Shown piece by piece: positions 37,855 through 46,758 of a stretch of DNA of 64,000 nucleotides; the first letter of the stretch is position 1; each line of letters starts with the position of its first letter. The notes beneath the pieces are model-generated. The model did not search any database and was not told the DNA's origin. It was given only the letters and a program-made list of their open reading frames with translations. Both the position numbers and the translations under genes were made by a program. The DNA lies in assembly GCF_030865425.1 (NCBI RefSeq), contig NZ_JAVFCB010000002.1:310001-374000 (forward strand). Reading direction: 5' to 3'. This stretch comes from Microbacterium capsulatum (lineage in GTDB: Bacteria > Actinomycetota > Actinomycetes > Actinomycetales > Microbacteriaceae).

Positions 37855-38998
37855 GACCGGTGCGGTGCGCTCCACCTCCGCCGCGCGCTCCGGGCCGCGC
37901 GTGACCGTGATCGGCGCGGGCAGCTGGGGGACCACCTTCGGCAAGATCCTCGCCGACGGCGGAGCCCAGGTGACCATGTGGGCGCGGCGCCCCGAGCTCG
38001 CGCACGAGATCGCCGAGGCGAAGCGCAACTCGAAGTACCTGCCCGGCATCAACCTGCCGCGCGCGATGACCGCGACGCACCACCTCTCCGAGGCGCTGAA
38101 CGGCGCCGAGCAGGTGTACCTGTCCGTGCCCAGCCAGACGCTGCGGGAGAACCTCAAGGCGCTGCGGCCGCTCCTGCAGAACTCGGACGTGCCCCTCATC
38201 AGCCTGATGAAGGGCGTGGAGATGCGCACCGGGCTGCGGATGAGCCAGGTGATCGAGCAGGAGCTGCGCTGCGATCCGGATCGCATCGCGGTGGCCAGCG
38301 GCCCGAACCTCGCCCTCGAGATCGCGAAGGAGCAGCCGACGGCCGCGGTCATCGCCTCGAACAGCGAGGAGACGGCGGACATCGTCGCCCGCACGGCCCG
38401 CAACCGCTACTTCCGCAGCTTCGTGAACACCGACGTGATCGGCACGGAGTTCGGCGGCGTGCTGAAGAACCTCATCGCCGTCGCGATCGGCATCGTCGAC
38501 GGCGTCGGCTACGGCGAGAACACGAAGGCGTCGATCATCACCCGCGGGCTCGTCGAGATGACCGACTTCGCGGTCGCGAACGGCGCGCAGCCGGGCACGC
38601 TGCAGGGCCTCGCGGGCCTCGGCGACCTGATCGCGACGTGCCAGTCGCCGCTCAGCCGCAACAACACCGCCGGGCGCCTGCTCGGCCAGGGATACAGCTA
38701 CCAGGACGTGGTCAAGCAGATGCAGCAGACGGCCGAGGGGCTCGCCTCCGTCGCGCCGGTGCTGCAGCTGGCCCGAGCCGCCGGCGTGGAGATGCCGATC
38801 GTCGAGCAGGTGAAGATGGTACTGGACGGCACCATGGATCCGCGCGACATCGCCCCCCATCTGACCACCGACGACGACACCCCGCAGGGGGAAGGGACGG
38901 GCAATGGACAAGCAGACGGTGGTGGTGCTCTTCGGAGGGCGCTCCAGCGAGCACTCGATCAGCTCCGCCACGGCGGGAGGGGTGCTCCGCGCGCTTGA
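37844..38998 (+). CDS. gpsA: Glycerol-3-phosphate dehydrogenase [NAD(P)+]
   Basis: A 384-aa protein with the NAD(P) motif VIGAGSWGTTFGKIL, LNLALEIAKEQPT-type substrate loop (SGPNLALEIAKEQPTAAV), the catalytic Lys in FGGVLKNLIAVAIGI, and GLAGLGDLIATC. It reduces dihydroxyacetone phosphate to sn-glycerol-3-phosphate. TTG at 37844 is chosen because AAGGAG lies 10 nt upstream and family members begin there; an ATG at 37820 is the alternative. The C-terminus runs about 30 residues past the family end, overlapping ddl by 95 nt in another frame. Confidence 0.9.
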   Translation: MTPRTGAVRSTSAARSGPRVTVIGAGSWGTTFGKILADGGAQVTMWARRPELAHEIAEAKRNSKYLPGINLPRAMTATHHLSEALNGAEQVYLSVPSQTLRENLKALRPLLQNSDVPLISLMKGVEMRTGLRMSQVIEQELRCDPDRIAVASGPNLALEIAKEQPTAAVIASNSEETADIVARTARNRYFRSFVNTDVIGTEFGGVLKNLIAVAIGIVDGVGYGENTKASIITRGLVEMTDFAVANGAQPGTLQGLAGLGDLIATCQSPLSRNNTAGRLLGQGYSYQDVVKQMQQTAEGLASVAPVLQLARAAGVEMPIVEQVKMVLDGTMDPRDIAPHLTTDDDTPQGEGTGNGQADGGGALRRALQRALDQLRHGGRGAPRA

Positions 38999-39986
38999 CC
39001 GCGACCGCTACGACGTCATCCCCGTCGGGATCACCCGCGCGGGCGCGTTCGTGCTCGAGGACGACGACCCGGAGAAGTTCCCGCTGGACGCGGAGCGGCT
39101 GCCCGAGGTCGTCGACAACGGCACGCGCGTGCAGTGGCCGGAGCCGGGCGGGATCCGCACGCTGCGGGTCACCCGCGCGGACGGCACCGTGGACGACCTC
39201 GGCGCGATCGACGTCGTGCTGCCGCTGCTGCACGGCCCGCACGGCGAGGACGGCACGCTGCAGGGCTACTTCGACACCCTCGAGGTGCCCTACGCCGGCG
39301 GCGGAGTGCTCGACTCCGCGCTGTGCATGGACAAGCACTTCATGAAGGTCGCCCTGCAGGCCGCCGGCATCGCGGTCGCTCCGTGGGTCACCGTCCGCGC
39401 TCGGCGGTGGGCCGCCGACCCCGAGGCGGTCCGCGCCGAGGTCGCCGCACTCGGCCTGCCGCTGTTCGTGAAGCCGGCCCGCGCCGGATCCAGCGTCGGC
39501 GTGTCCAAGGTGACCGACCCCGCCGAGTTCGACGAGGCGATGCGGATCGCGTTCGCCGAGGACGACAAGGTGCTCGTGGAGACCGGCGTCGTGGGCCGCG
39601 AGATCGAGGTCGCGATCCTCGAGGGCGAGGCCGCGCCGCGCGCGTCCGTGCCCGGCGAGATCGTGCTCACCACGCGCGGCTTCTACGACTTCGAGGGCAA
39701 GTACCTCGGCGGCGACGGCGTGGACGTGGTCTGCCCGGCCGCGCTGGAGGACGCGGAGATCGCGGCCATCCAGGAGGCCGGGATCCGTGCGTTCGAGGCG
39801 GTCGACGGCCGCGGGCTCGCGCGCGTGGACATGTTCCTCACCGCCGACGGCACGCTCGTCGTGAACGAGCTGAACACGATGCCCGGCTTCACGCCGATCT
39901 CGATGTTCCCGAAGTGCTGGATCGCCTCCGGGCTGAGCTACCGCGACCTCATCACCGAGCTGATCGAGGCGGGGCTGCGCCGCTGA
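38904..39986 (+). CDS. ddl: D-alanine--D-alanine ligase
   Basis: A 360-aa ATP-grasp ligase. It starts TVVVLFGGRSSEHSISSATAGGVL (binding loop), with PLLHGPHGEDGTLQGYF, KPARAGSSVGVSKV, the EIEVAILEG strand, and NELNTMPGFTPISMFPK near the C-terminus. It makes the D-Ala-D-Ala end of the peptidoglycan stem. A good GGAAGGG ribosome-binding site precedes the ATG although it lies inside the gpsA frame. A hairpin follows the gene. Confidence 0.96.
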   Translation: MDKQTVVVLFGGRSSEHSISSATAGGVLRALDRDRYDVIPVGITRAGAFVLEDDDPEKFPLDAERLPEVVDNGTRVQWPEPGGIRTLRVTRADGTVDDLGAIDVVLPLLHGPHGEDGTLQGYFDTLEVPYAGGGVLDSALCMDKHFMKVALQAAGIAVAPWVTVRARRWAADPEAVRAEVAALGLPLFVKPARAGSSVGVSKVTDPAEFDEAMRIAFAEDDKVLVETGVVGREIEVAILEGEAAPRASVPGEIVLTTRGFYDFEGKYLGGDGVDVVCPAALEDAEIAAIQEAGIRAFEAVDGRGLARVDMFLTADGTLVVNELNTMPGFTPISMFPKCWIASGLSYRDLITELIEAGLRR

Positions 39987-40001
39987 TCCGGGGCCGTCTG
40001 C

Positions 40002-40030
40002 GGGCCGGCCCCGGTTCGCCGGGCCGGCCC
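40002..40030 (+). terminator. Bidirectional terminator between ddl and DUF3515 gene
   Basis: GGGCCGGCCC at 40002-40011 and again at 40021-40030 form a 10-bp stem with a 9-nt loop. The hairpin sits between the two convergent stop codons. Confidence 0.7.
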
Positions 40031-40563
40031 TATTTCGTCGGGCTCGGCGCAGGCGCGGGCGTCGCGTCCGCCCCGGGACGGGCCGTGCAGGCGTGGTCGG
40101 CGGGGATGGTCGCGATCGCCGCCGCGAGGCTCTTGTTGCCGATCACGTCGTTCGCGCTCACGCCCCGGCCGGGCTTGCTGTCGATGTACAGCTGCACGGC
40201 GGGCTTGCGGCCGTAGGTGGTGAGCCGCAGATAGGGGCTCTGCGAGTCGTCGACGAGCCAATCGATGCCCTGCAGGGTGATGCACTGCAGCCTGCTCGTC
40301 GGCTCGGCCTCGGGCAGTCCGCAGGTGAGCAGCACGACGGACGGGTCGCCCCACGCGGCCGTGGCCTGGGCGTCGGTCCAGCGGCGGTCGTGCCCGTCGA
40401 TCGACGGTACGTTCTGCAGCCGCACGGAGACCTCGGCGCAGCGTGGGCTGTTCGCGTCGTCCGCCGGATCCAGGTGCACGGTCGAGCTGCACCCCGCCAG
40501 AGAACCGGCCAGCACGCCCGCCAGGAGGACGACGGCGGAGGCGACGGGGAGACGGCGGGGCAT
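40030..40563 (-). CDS. DUF3515 family lipoprotein
   Basis: A 177-aa predicted lipoprotein: signal PVASAVVLLAGVLAGSLAGC with lipobox LAGC, then a DUF3515 domain (SPRCAEVSVRLQNVPSIDGHDRRWT... ending in HACTARPG) with conserved Cys pairs. The family is specific to Actinobacteria and often lies between ddl and thiL, as here; function unknown. Its -10 box overlaps that of the divergent thiL. Confidence 0.85.
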   Translation of the reverse strand: MPRRLPVASAVVLLAGVLAGSLAGCSSTVHLDPADDANSPRCAEVSVRLQNVPSIDGHDRRWTDAQATAAWGDPSVVLLTCGLPEAEPTSRLQCITLQGIDWLVDDSQSPYLRLTTYGRKPAVQLYIDSKPGRGVSANDVIGNKSLAAAIATIPADHACTARPGADATPAPAPSPTK

Positions 40564-40569
40564 CCCTCC

Positions 40570-40579
40570 AGGCTACCGT
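40570..40579. promoter_or_regulatory. Overlapping divergent -10 boxes of DUF3515 and thiL
   Basis: TAGCCT on the minus strand (40570-40575) is 6 nt before the DUF3515 ATG. TACCGT on the plus strand (40574-40579) is 7 nt before the thiL ATG. The two boxes share two base pairs, so the promoters are probably mutually exclusive, and both transcripts would be leaderless. Confidence 0.5.
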
Positions 40580-40586
40580 TGAGAGC

Positions 40587-41621
40587 ATGGTCGACTTCTC
40601 AGCTGCCGGATCCGCGCACCCGCGCCCCCAGACGGTGCCGGAGGACGACCCGCACATCGGTGAGGTCTCCGAGGGACGCGTGCTGCGCACGATCCTGACC
40701 CGCACCCCGGACGGCGTCTTCTCGCTGCTCGGCCCCGGGGACGACGCCGCCGTGGTCGCCGCTCCGTCGGCATCCGTCGTCGCCACGACCGACACGCTCG
40801 TGGAGGGCCCCGATTTCCGCGCCGCCTGGTCCGGCGGGTACGACCTCGGTTGGAAGGCCGCGGCGGTGAACCTCGCCGACATCGCCGCGATGGGCGCCCG
40901 CCCGACCGCCCTGCTCGTCGCGCTGGCCGTGCCCAAGGACCGACGGCTGTCCTTCGTCGCGGCCCTCGCCGACGGCTTCCGCGACGCCTGCGACGCGCTC
41001 GCCCCCGGCTGCGCGGTCGTGGGCGGCGACCTGACCGTGTCGGCGACCCTGATGATCGCGGTGACCGCCCTCGGGGACCTCGAGGGGCGCGCGGCGATCA
41101 CCCGCTCCGGCGCGCGCGAGGGCGACGACGTGGCGCTCGCGGGCGAGATGGGGCGTGCCGCGCACGGGCTGTCGGTCCTGTTCCGGCGCTTCCACCCCGA
41201 AGGCGTCGCGATCCCGGTCGACCCGGCCGTGCTCGACGAGGGCGAGGCCGACGCGATCTCGGCGCAGCTGCGCCCGGTGCCGCCGATCGGCCTCGGCCCT
41301 GTTGCGGCGATCTTCGGCGCCACCGCGATGATGGACGTCTCGGACGGGCTCGCCCTCGACGCCGGCCGGATGGCGGACGCGTCCGGCGTGACGATCGCGC
41401 TGGACCGCGCCGCGCTCGGAGCGCACCCGCACCGCGCGCTGGCCGGCGGCGAGGACCACGCGCTGCTCGCGACCTTCCCGCCCGGCGACCTGCCCCCGGG
41501 GTTCCGGCGGATCGGATCCGTCGTGCCGCGGATCCCCGACGCGCCCGTCACCTGCGACGGCGAGCCGGTCGGCCCGCTCGGCTGGGACCCCTACCGCGAC
41601 GCGGGCGCCGACGCCCGCTGA
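40587..41621 (+). CDS. thiL: Thiamine-monophosphate kinase
   Basis: A 344-aa AIR-synthase-superfamily kinase: LLGPGDDAAVV, TTDTLVEGPDF, NLADIAAMGARP, GGDLT, and MDVSDGLALDAGRMADASGV near the C-terminal half. It phosphorylates thiamine monophosphate to the diphosphate cofactor. It lies downstream of ddl and DUF3515 in the usual actinobacterial order; rsmD is convergent after it. Confidence 0.94.
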   Translation: MVDFSAAGSAHPRPQTVPEDDPHIGEVSEGRVLRTILTRTPDGVFSLLGPGDDAAVVAAPSASVVATTDTLVEGPDFRAAWSGGYDLGWKAAAVNLADIAAMGARPTALLVALAVPKDRRLSFVAALADGFRDACDALAPGCAVVGGDLTVSATLMIAVTALGDLEGRAAITRSGAREGDDVALAGEMGRAAHGLSVLFRRFHPEGVAIPVDPAVLDEGEADAISAQLRPVPPIGLGPVAAIFGATAMMDVSDGLALDAGRMADASGVTIALDRAALGAHPHRALAGGEDHALLATFPPGDLPPGFRRIGSVVPRIPDAPVTCDGEPVGPLGWDPYRDAGADAR

Positions 41622-41628
41622 GCGCCGG

Positions 41629-42198
41629 TCAGACCCGTGCGGGCTCCGCCCACCACAGCGCGGTGTCGCCGTACGCCTTCTCCCGGATGAGCTCCAGGCC
41701 CGCGGCCGCGAGATCCGGGGGCGTCGAGCGCCGGGCCCGCTCGATCACGACGACCGCGTCGGGGGAGAGCAGCGGCGTGAGCGCGACGAGGTCCGCGGTC
41801 ATGTCGGCATCGGACAGGTCGTACGGCGGATCGGTGAACACGAGATCGAACGGTCCGGACGCGCGCGAGAGCATCGCGTGCACCGCGCTCTCGTGCACGC
41901 GGGCGGCGATCGCGCCGCCGAGCGCCTTCGCGACGGCCTGCGCGTTGCGCCGCACGATCGCCGCGGCCGGCCGGGCGCGTTCGACGAGGTCGGCGCTGCG
42001 CGCGCCGCGGCTGACCGCCTCCAGGCCCAGCGCCCCAGATCCGGCGTACAGGTCGAGCACGCGGGCGCCGGCGATCGCGTCCATGGACTCCAGGGTCGCG
42101 AACAGCGACTCGCGGACGCGGTCGCTCGTGGGGCGCGTGCCCTGCCCCGGCACGTCCAGGCGCGTCCCGCCGGCGCCACCCGCGATGATTCTCGTCAC
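41629..42198 (-). CDS. rsmD: 16S rRNA m2G966 methyltransferase
   Basis: A 189-aa Rossmann methyltransferase: RIIAGGAGGTRL, RPTSDRVRESLF, the SAM motif VLDLYAGSGALGLEAVSRGA, and catalytic TDPPYD. It methylates G966 of 16S rRNA. GTG start with TAAGGT 6 nt upstream. In many bacteria rsmD pairs with coaD; here coaD is 3.2 kb away on the other strand. Confidence 0.93.
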   Translation of the reverse strand: MTRIIAGGAGGTRLDVPGQGTRPTSDRVRESLFATLESMDAIAGARVLDLYAGSGALGLEAVSRGARSADLVERARPAAAIVRRNAQAVAKALGGAIAARVHESAVHAMLSRASGPFDLVFTDPPYDLSDADMTADLVALTPLLSPDAVVVIERARRSTPPDLAAAGLELIREKAYGDTALWWAEPARV

Positions 42199-42204
42199 CC
42201 GATC

Positions 42205-42210
42205 ACCTTA
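42205..42210 (-). promoter_or_regulatory. -10 box for leaderless rsmD
   Basis: On the minus strand TAAGGT ends 6 nt before the GTG at 42198. Confidence 0.45.
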
Positions 42211-42279
42211 TGGCCGTGTCGGGCGTCATCGTGCGACGTGAGCGCCCCGGTCCCGCCAGGACAGGAGCATGATGGACCT

Positions 42280-43077
42280 GTGCCGTTCTCGCTCACCGAA
42301 CTGACCAGCATGCCGACCCCGCAGACCGTGGAGGTGGGCGCCGGATACGGGCTCGCCACGTACTCGTGGGGCGATCCGGACGCGCCGACCGTCCTCATCG
42401 TGCACGGTTTCGCGTCCAGCACGCGCGACACCTGGGTGCTCACCGGGTGGGCGCGGATGCTCGAGCGCGAGGGCTTCCACGTGCTCGGCGTCGACCAGCG
42501 CGGGCACGGGGCGAGCGAGAAGCCGCACGACCCCGCCGAGTACGCGGTGCGGCTGCTCACCGAGGACATCGAGCAGGTCCTGGACACCTACCTCGTCGAG
42601 GACGCGTTCTACGTCGGCTACTCCCTCGGCGCCCGGATCGGCTGGGAGGTGCTCCGCGACCTCGAGGACCGGATCCCGCGCGCCGTGCTCGGCGGCGTCC
42701 CGGACGGCACCCCGCTCGCACGGCTCGACGTCGACCAGGTGCGCCGGTACATCGACGACGGCACGCCCGTGACCGACCCCGCGACCCGGAACTACATCGC
42801 GCTCACCGAGCGGGTGCCGGGCAACGACCTGGAGGCGCTGCTCGCGCTCGCGCTCGGCATGCGCTCCTCGCGCACGATCGACCCGGATCCCTCGAACGCG
42901 CCGGGGCAGCCGATCCTGTTCGCGACCGGATCCGACGACGCGGTGATCGAGGGATCCCGCACGCTGGCCGCGGCGGCACCGCAGGGCACGTTCGTGGAGA
43001 TCCCCGGGCGGCACCACTTCAACTGTCCGGGATCCTCCGCGTTCCGGGCCGCCGCGCTGGAGTTCCTCCGCGGCTGA
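42280..43077 (+). CDS. Alpha/beta hydrolase
   Basis: A 265-aa alpha/beta-hydrolase. It has LIVHGFASSTRDTW (oxyanion loop), GVDQRGHGASEKP, the nucleophile elbow GYSLGA (Ser about 109), an acid in FATGSDDAVIEG and His in GRHHFNCPG. Lid region and substrate are unknown. GTG start; CATGAT 6 nt upstream may be its -10. It is divergent from rsmD and precedes recG. Confidence 0.83.
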   Translation: MPFSLTELTSMPTPQTVEVGAGYGLATYSWGDPDAPTVLIVHGFASSTRDTWVLTGWARMLEREGFHVLGVDQRGHGASEKPHDPAEYAVRLLTEDIEQVLDTYLVEDAFYVGYSLGARIGWEVLRDLEDRIPRAVLGGVPDGTPLARLDVDQVRRYIDDGTPVTDPATRNYIALTERVPGNDLEALLALALGMRSSRTIDPDPSNAPGQPILFATGSDDAVIEGSRTLAAAAPQGTFVEIPGRHHFNCPGSSAFRAAALEFLRG

Positions 43078-43136
43078 CCCCGGCCAGGCACCGTCCGGCC
43101 CGTCCACAGCCCGCCGGGGACGTCGGCGGCCCGGCC

Positions 43137-43142
43137 TAGACT
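43137..43142 (+). promoter_or_regulatory. -10 box for leaderless recG
   Basis: TAGACT is followed by 6 nt (CGGAGC) and the recG ATG. CGGAG could also act as a short Shine-Dalgarno, but the spacing favours a leaderless start. Confidence 0.5.
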
Positions 43143-43148
43143 CGGAGC

Positions 43149-45329
43149 ATGCCGCTCCGCCTCGAAACGCCGCTGGCCGTCGCGGTCGGCGACGCCAACG
43201 CGAAGACACTGGCGAAGGCGTTCGGCATGGAGTCGGTGACCGACCTGCTGTCGCACTATCCCCGCCGCTACGCGAACCGCGGTGAGCTGACGCCCATCCT
43301 CGACCTGCCGCAGGGGGAGACCGTCACGATCGTGGCGGAGGTCATGTCGGTCAGCGTCCGGGACATGAAGAACCGCCGGGGCGCCATGATGACGGTCGAC
43401 ATCGGCGACGGGATCGGGCGCATGGTGCTGACGTTCTTCGCGAAGTTCCGCGGCCAGCTGGAGTGGCGCGAGAAGGAGCTGCGGGTCGGCCGGCGCGGCG
43501 TGTTCACCGGCAAGGTCGGCCTGTACCGCGGCGTCACGCAGTTCGCGCACCCGCAGTACGAGATGTTCGACGACGAGCTGCAGGCACGCACCCAGGCCGA
43601 CACGCTCGTCACCACGCCGCTGCCGATCTACCCGGCCACCGCCGCTCTGACCACCTGGCAGATCGAGAAGATGGTCGGCACCGTGCTCGACGACCTCGGC
43701 CCGGTCCCCGAGCCGCTCCCGGACGCCGTGCGCGCGGAGGAGCACCTGCTCGAGGCGCGGGCCGCGATCGAGCAGGTGCACCGGCCGCGGACGAAGGACG
43801 AGATCGGCCCGGCGATCCGCACGCTGCGGATGCACGAGGCGCTCACCCTGCAGACCGCGCTCGTGCAGCAGCGCCGGCTCGTGCGGATGCTCGACGCGAC
43901 GGCCCGTCCGGCGAAGCCCGGCGGGCTGCTCGAACGCTTCGACGCCGCGCTGCCGTTCACGCTCACCCCCGACCAGGAGGCGGTCGGGGAGACCATCGCC
44001 GCCGACCTCGTCTCCGGCGCGCCGATGAACCGGCTCGTGCAGGGCGAGGTCGGATCCGGCAAGACCCTGGTCGCGCTGCGGGCGATGCTGCAGGTCGCCG
44101 AGTCCGGGGGGCAGGCGGCCCTGATCGCCCCGACCGAGGTGCTCGCCGGGCAGCACCTCCGCTCGATCGCGCGGATGCTCGGGCCGCAGCTCGCCCCCGA
44201 GGTGATGCCGACGCTGCTCACCGGGCAGATGTCCGCCCCGGAGCGGCGCAAGGCCGCGCTGCGCGTCGCCGCCGGGCAGGCGCTCATCGTCGTCGGCACG
44301 CATGCGCTGCTGGGGGAGAAGACCACGTTCGCCGACCTCGGGCTCGTCGTCGTCGACGAGCAGCACCGGTTCGGCGTCGAGCAGCGCGAGGCCCTGCGCG
44401 CCAAGGGCACGAGCCCTCATGCCCTCGTGCTGACGGCGACCCCGATCCCGCGGACCGTCGCGATGACCGTGTTCGGCGACCTGGACACCTCGGTCATCCG
44501 CAGCATGCCGTCCGGTCGCGCCGGGATCCAGACCTTCGTCGCCCCGCTCGCCGACCACCCCGGCTGGTTCACCCGGGTGTGGGAGCGCGCCGCCGAGGAG
44601 ATCGCGCTGGGGCGTCAGGTGTTCGCGGTGTGCGCGGCGATCGACACCGAGAAGGACACCGCCGAGGCGGATCAGGAGCGCTTCGAGGACGAGGAGGGCG
44701 AGGAGGCCAAGGGACCGCGCTGGGGCGTGGTGCAGCTTCTCGCCGCGCTGTCGACGCACCCGACGCTCGGATCCCTCCGCATCGCGGGCCTGCACGGCAG
44801 GATGGCCTCCGACGAGAAGGACGCGATCATGCAGTCCTTCGCCCGCGGCGACATCGACCTGCTCGTCGCGACAACGGTGATCGAGGTCGGCGTCGACGTG
44901 CCGAACGCGTCCACCATGATCGTGCTCGAGGCCGACCGGTTCGGCGTCTCCCAGCTGCATCAGCTGCGCGGCCGCATCGGCCGCGGCGGCGTACCGGGGC
45001 TCTGCCTGCTGGTCACCGAGGCCGAGCAGGGCACCCCGGCCCGGGATCGGGTGGACGCGGTCGCCGCGACCCAGGACGGTTTCGCACTGGCCGAGGTCGA
45101 CCTGGAGCTGCGCGGCGAGGGAGACGTGCTCGGCGCCCGGCAGTCCGGGGTGCGATCGTCGCTGAAGCTCCTGCGGGTGATCAAGGACGCGGATCTCATC
45201 ACCCGGGCACGCCAGCTCGCGGAGGAGATCATCGAGGCGGATCCCGCCCTCGACGCGCACGAGGGGCTGCGCGAGGCCATCGCCCGCCGGCTCAGCATCG
45301 AGGACCGCGCCGCGCTCGCCAAGAACTGA
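43149..45329 (+). CDS. recG: ATP-dependent DNA helicase RecG
   Basis: A 726-aa SF2 helicase. It has an N-terminal wedge/OB domain (LSHYPRRYANRGELTPI, MMTVDIGDGIGRMVLTFF), Walker A QGEVGSGKTLVALRAM, motif II VVDEQHRFGVEQREALR, motif III TATPIPRT, and C-terminal HGRMASDEKDAIMQSF, TTVIEVGVDVPNA and QLRGRIGRG. RecG remodels stalled forks and D-loops. Standard length for Actinobacteria. Confidence 0.97.
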   Translation: MPLRLETPLAVAVGDANAKTLAKAFGMESVTDLLSHYPRRYANRGELTPILDLPQGETVTIVAEVMSVSVRDMKNRRGAMMTVDIGDGIGRMVLTFFAKFRGQLEWREKELRVGRRGVFTGKVGLYRGVTQFAHPQYEMFDDELQARTQADTLVTTPLPIYPATAALTTWQIEKMVGTVLDDLGPVPEPLPDAVRAEEHLLEARAAIEQVHRPRTKDEIGPAIRTLRMHEALTLQTALVQQRRLVRMLDATARPAKPGGLLERFDAALPFTLTPDQEAVGETIAADLVSGAPMNRLVQGEVGSGKTLVALRAMLQVAESGGQAALIAPTEVLAGQHLRSIARMLGPQLAPEVMPTLLTGQMSAPERRKAALRVAAGQALIVVGTHALLGEKTTFADLGLVVVDEQHRFGVEQREALRAKGTSPHALVLTATPIPRTVAMTVFGDLDTSVIRSMPSGRAGIQTFVAPLADHPGWFTRVWERAAEEIALGRQVFAVCAAIDTEKDTAEADQERFEDEEGEEAKGPRWGVVQLLAALSTHPTLGSLRIAGLHGRMASDEKDAIMQSFARGDIDLLVATTVIEVGVDVPNASTMIVLEADRFGVSQLHQLRGRIGRGGVPGLCLLVTEAEQGTPARDRVDAVAATQDGFALAEVDLELRGEGDVLGARQSGVRSSLKLLRVIKDADLITRARQLAEEIIEADPALDAHEGLREAIARRLSIEDRAALAKN

Positions 45330-45388
45330 CCGGCTCGCCGCGACCAGCCGTGCCGGGCCGGCACAGCGCACACATCGATCCGCGCCGA

Positions 45389-45394
45389 TAGGCT
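45389..45394 (+). promoter_or_regulatory. -10 box for leaderless coaD
   Basis: TAGGCT is followed by 6 nt (GATCGC) and the coaD ATG. Confidence 0.5.
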
Positions 45395-45400
45395 GATCGC

Positions 45401-45898
45401 ATGAGCAGTCGGATCGCCGTCGTCCCCGGTTCCTTCGACCCGCCGACTCTCGGCCACCTGGATGTCATCCAGCGCGCCGCGCGGCTCTACGACGAGCTGC
45501 ATGTGCTCGTCGTGCACAACCCCGACAAGCAGGCGATGCTGCCGGTCGCGCAGCGCCTCACCCTGCTCGAGGAGTCGATCGCCGCCGCCGGTGTCGCGGG
45601 CAAGGTCATCGTCGGCTCGTGGAGCATGGGCCTCCTCGTCGACTACGCGCGCGACGTGAACGCCGGCGTGCTGGTCAAGGGGATCCGCTCCCAGGTGGAC
45701 GTCGCGTACGAGTCGCCGATGGCGATCGTCAACCGTCACCTCGCCGATATCGAGACCGTGTTCCTGCTGCCCGACCCCGCGCACGCGCTCGTCTCGAGCT
45801 CGCTCGTGCGCCAGGTCGCCTCACTCGGCGGCGATGTCTCCGCGTTCGTTCCGCCCGCGGTGGCCCGTTTCCTCGACACCGGCGCGCGCGGACTCTGA
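45401..45898 (+). CDS. coaD: Phosphopantetheine adenylyltransferase
   Basis: A 165-aa nucleotidyltransferase with [21 protein letters not shown] (the T/HxGH motif), the [31 protein letters not shown] region, and the ISSSxVR-like [21 protein letters not shown] end. It makes dephospho-CoA, the penultimate step of coenzyme A synthesis. It begins the short unit coaD-DUF177-rpmF-rnc-mutM, though DUF177 has its own leaderless promoter. Confidence 0.96.
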   Translation: MSSRIAVVPGSFDPPTLGHLDVIQRAARLYDELHVLVVHNPDKQAMLPVAQRLTLLEESIAAAGVAGKVIVGSWSMGLLVDYARDVNAGVLVKGIRSQVDVAYESPMAIVNRHLADIETVFLLPDPAHALVSSSLVRQVASLGGDVSAFVPPAVARFLDTGARGL

Positions 45899-45956
45899 CG
45901 AGATTCGGTCGCTGAGGCTCTCGAAGCGCCTCGGCCCGCGTCCAGCTCGGTCCCCG

Positions 45957-45962
45957 TAGACT
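45957..45962 (+). promoter_or_regulatory. -10 box for leaderless DUF177 gene
   Basis: TAGACT is followed by 6 nt (GGATCG) and a GTG start at 45969. It would drive the DUF177-rpmF-rnc-mutM unit. Confidence 0.5.
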
Positions 45963-45968
45963 GGATCG

Positions 45969-46502
45969 GTGAAAACCCGACTCAATGGACCGTTCGTGCT
46001 GCCCGTGCGCGACATCGTCCGCCGACCCGGCGAGATGCGCGAACACGAGCTCACGATCCCGCTGAAGGAGCGCTGGGGCGAGGGACTCGTGTCCGTGGAT
46101 GAGGGCGAGGAGCTCGACATCCGCGTCCGCCTCGAGTCCGTGCACGAGGGCATCCTGGTCACGGGAGAGGTCGATTCCACCTACCGCGGAGAGTGCGGCC
46201 GGTGCCTGAATCCGATCGAAGAGCCTGTCGAAGTCGAGTTTCAGGAGCTTTTCGCCTATCCTGGAGAGGAAGCGAACGACTTCGAGGTTCAAGACGACCA
46301 CGTGGATCTTGAAACTCTGGTCAGGGATGCGGTTGTACTGTCGCTCCCGTTTCAGCCGGTGTGTCAGCCGGATTGCCCTGGACTCGACCCCGAGACCGGT
46401 GAGCGGCTGACCGGAAGCGCCGGGAAAGAGCAGGTCGCTCCTGTCGATCCTCGATGGGCTGCGCTCCAGCAGATCACAGACCAAGGGAACGCAGCGGAAT
46501 AG
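45969..46502 (+). CDS. DUF177 / YceD family protein
   Basis: A 177-aa YceD-family protein: LPVRDIVRRPGEMREHELTIPL near the start, the conserved YRGECGRCLNPIEEPVEVEFQELF with two cysteines, and a C-terminal CQPDCPGLDPETG. It nearly always precedes rpmF, and plant homologues (DUF177A) affect 23S rRNA accumulation. A role in 23S rRNA or 50S maturation is therefore likely. GTG start with a leaderless -10. The next two genes, rpmF and rnc, are both ribosome-related. Confidence 0.9.
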   Translation: MKTRLNGPFVLPVRDIVRRPGEMREHELTIPLKERWGEGLVSVDEGEELDIRVRLESVHEGILVTGEVDSTYRGECGRCLNPIEEPVEVEFQELFAYPGEEANDFEVQDDHVDLETLVRDAVVLSLPFQPVCQPDCPGLDPETGERLTGSAGKEQVAPVDPRWAALQQITDQGNAAE

Positions 46503-46534
46503 CTGCGCGCCCAGAACACAGAAGGTAAGCAACC

Positions 46535-46744
46535 ATGGCCGGTAACCCCCCGAAGCGCAAGGTCTCCCGTTCCAACACCCGCTCGCGCCGCGCGCAGTGG
46601 AAGGCGGAGGTCCCCACCCTCGTCAAGACCATCGAGAACGGCAAGGTCGTCTACAGCCGCCCGCACCAGGCGAAGGTCGTCACCGACTCGCAGGGCACCG
46701 AGCTGTTCCTCGAGTACAAGGGCCGCAAGGTCGCCGACGTCTGA
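46535..46744 (+). CDS. rpmF: 50S ribosomal protein L32, cysteine-free form
   Basis: A 69-aa protein beginning AGNPPKRKVSRSNTRSRRAQWKA. The zinc-binding CxxC pairs of the C+ form are absent, so this is the zinc-independent (C-) paralogue type. GAAGGTAAGCAACC precedes the ATG. It lies between DUF177 and rnc, the conserved order. Confidence 0.95.
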   Translation: MAGNPPKRKVSRSNTRSRRAQWKAEVPTLVKTIENGKVVYSRPHQAKVVTDSQGTELFLEYKGRKVADV

Positions 46745-46758
46745 TCGATCCGTCGATC

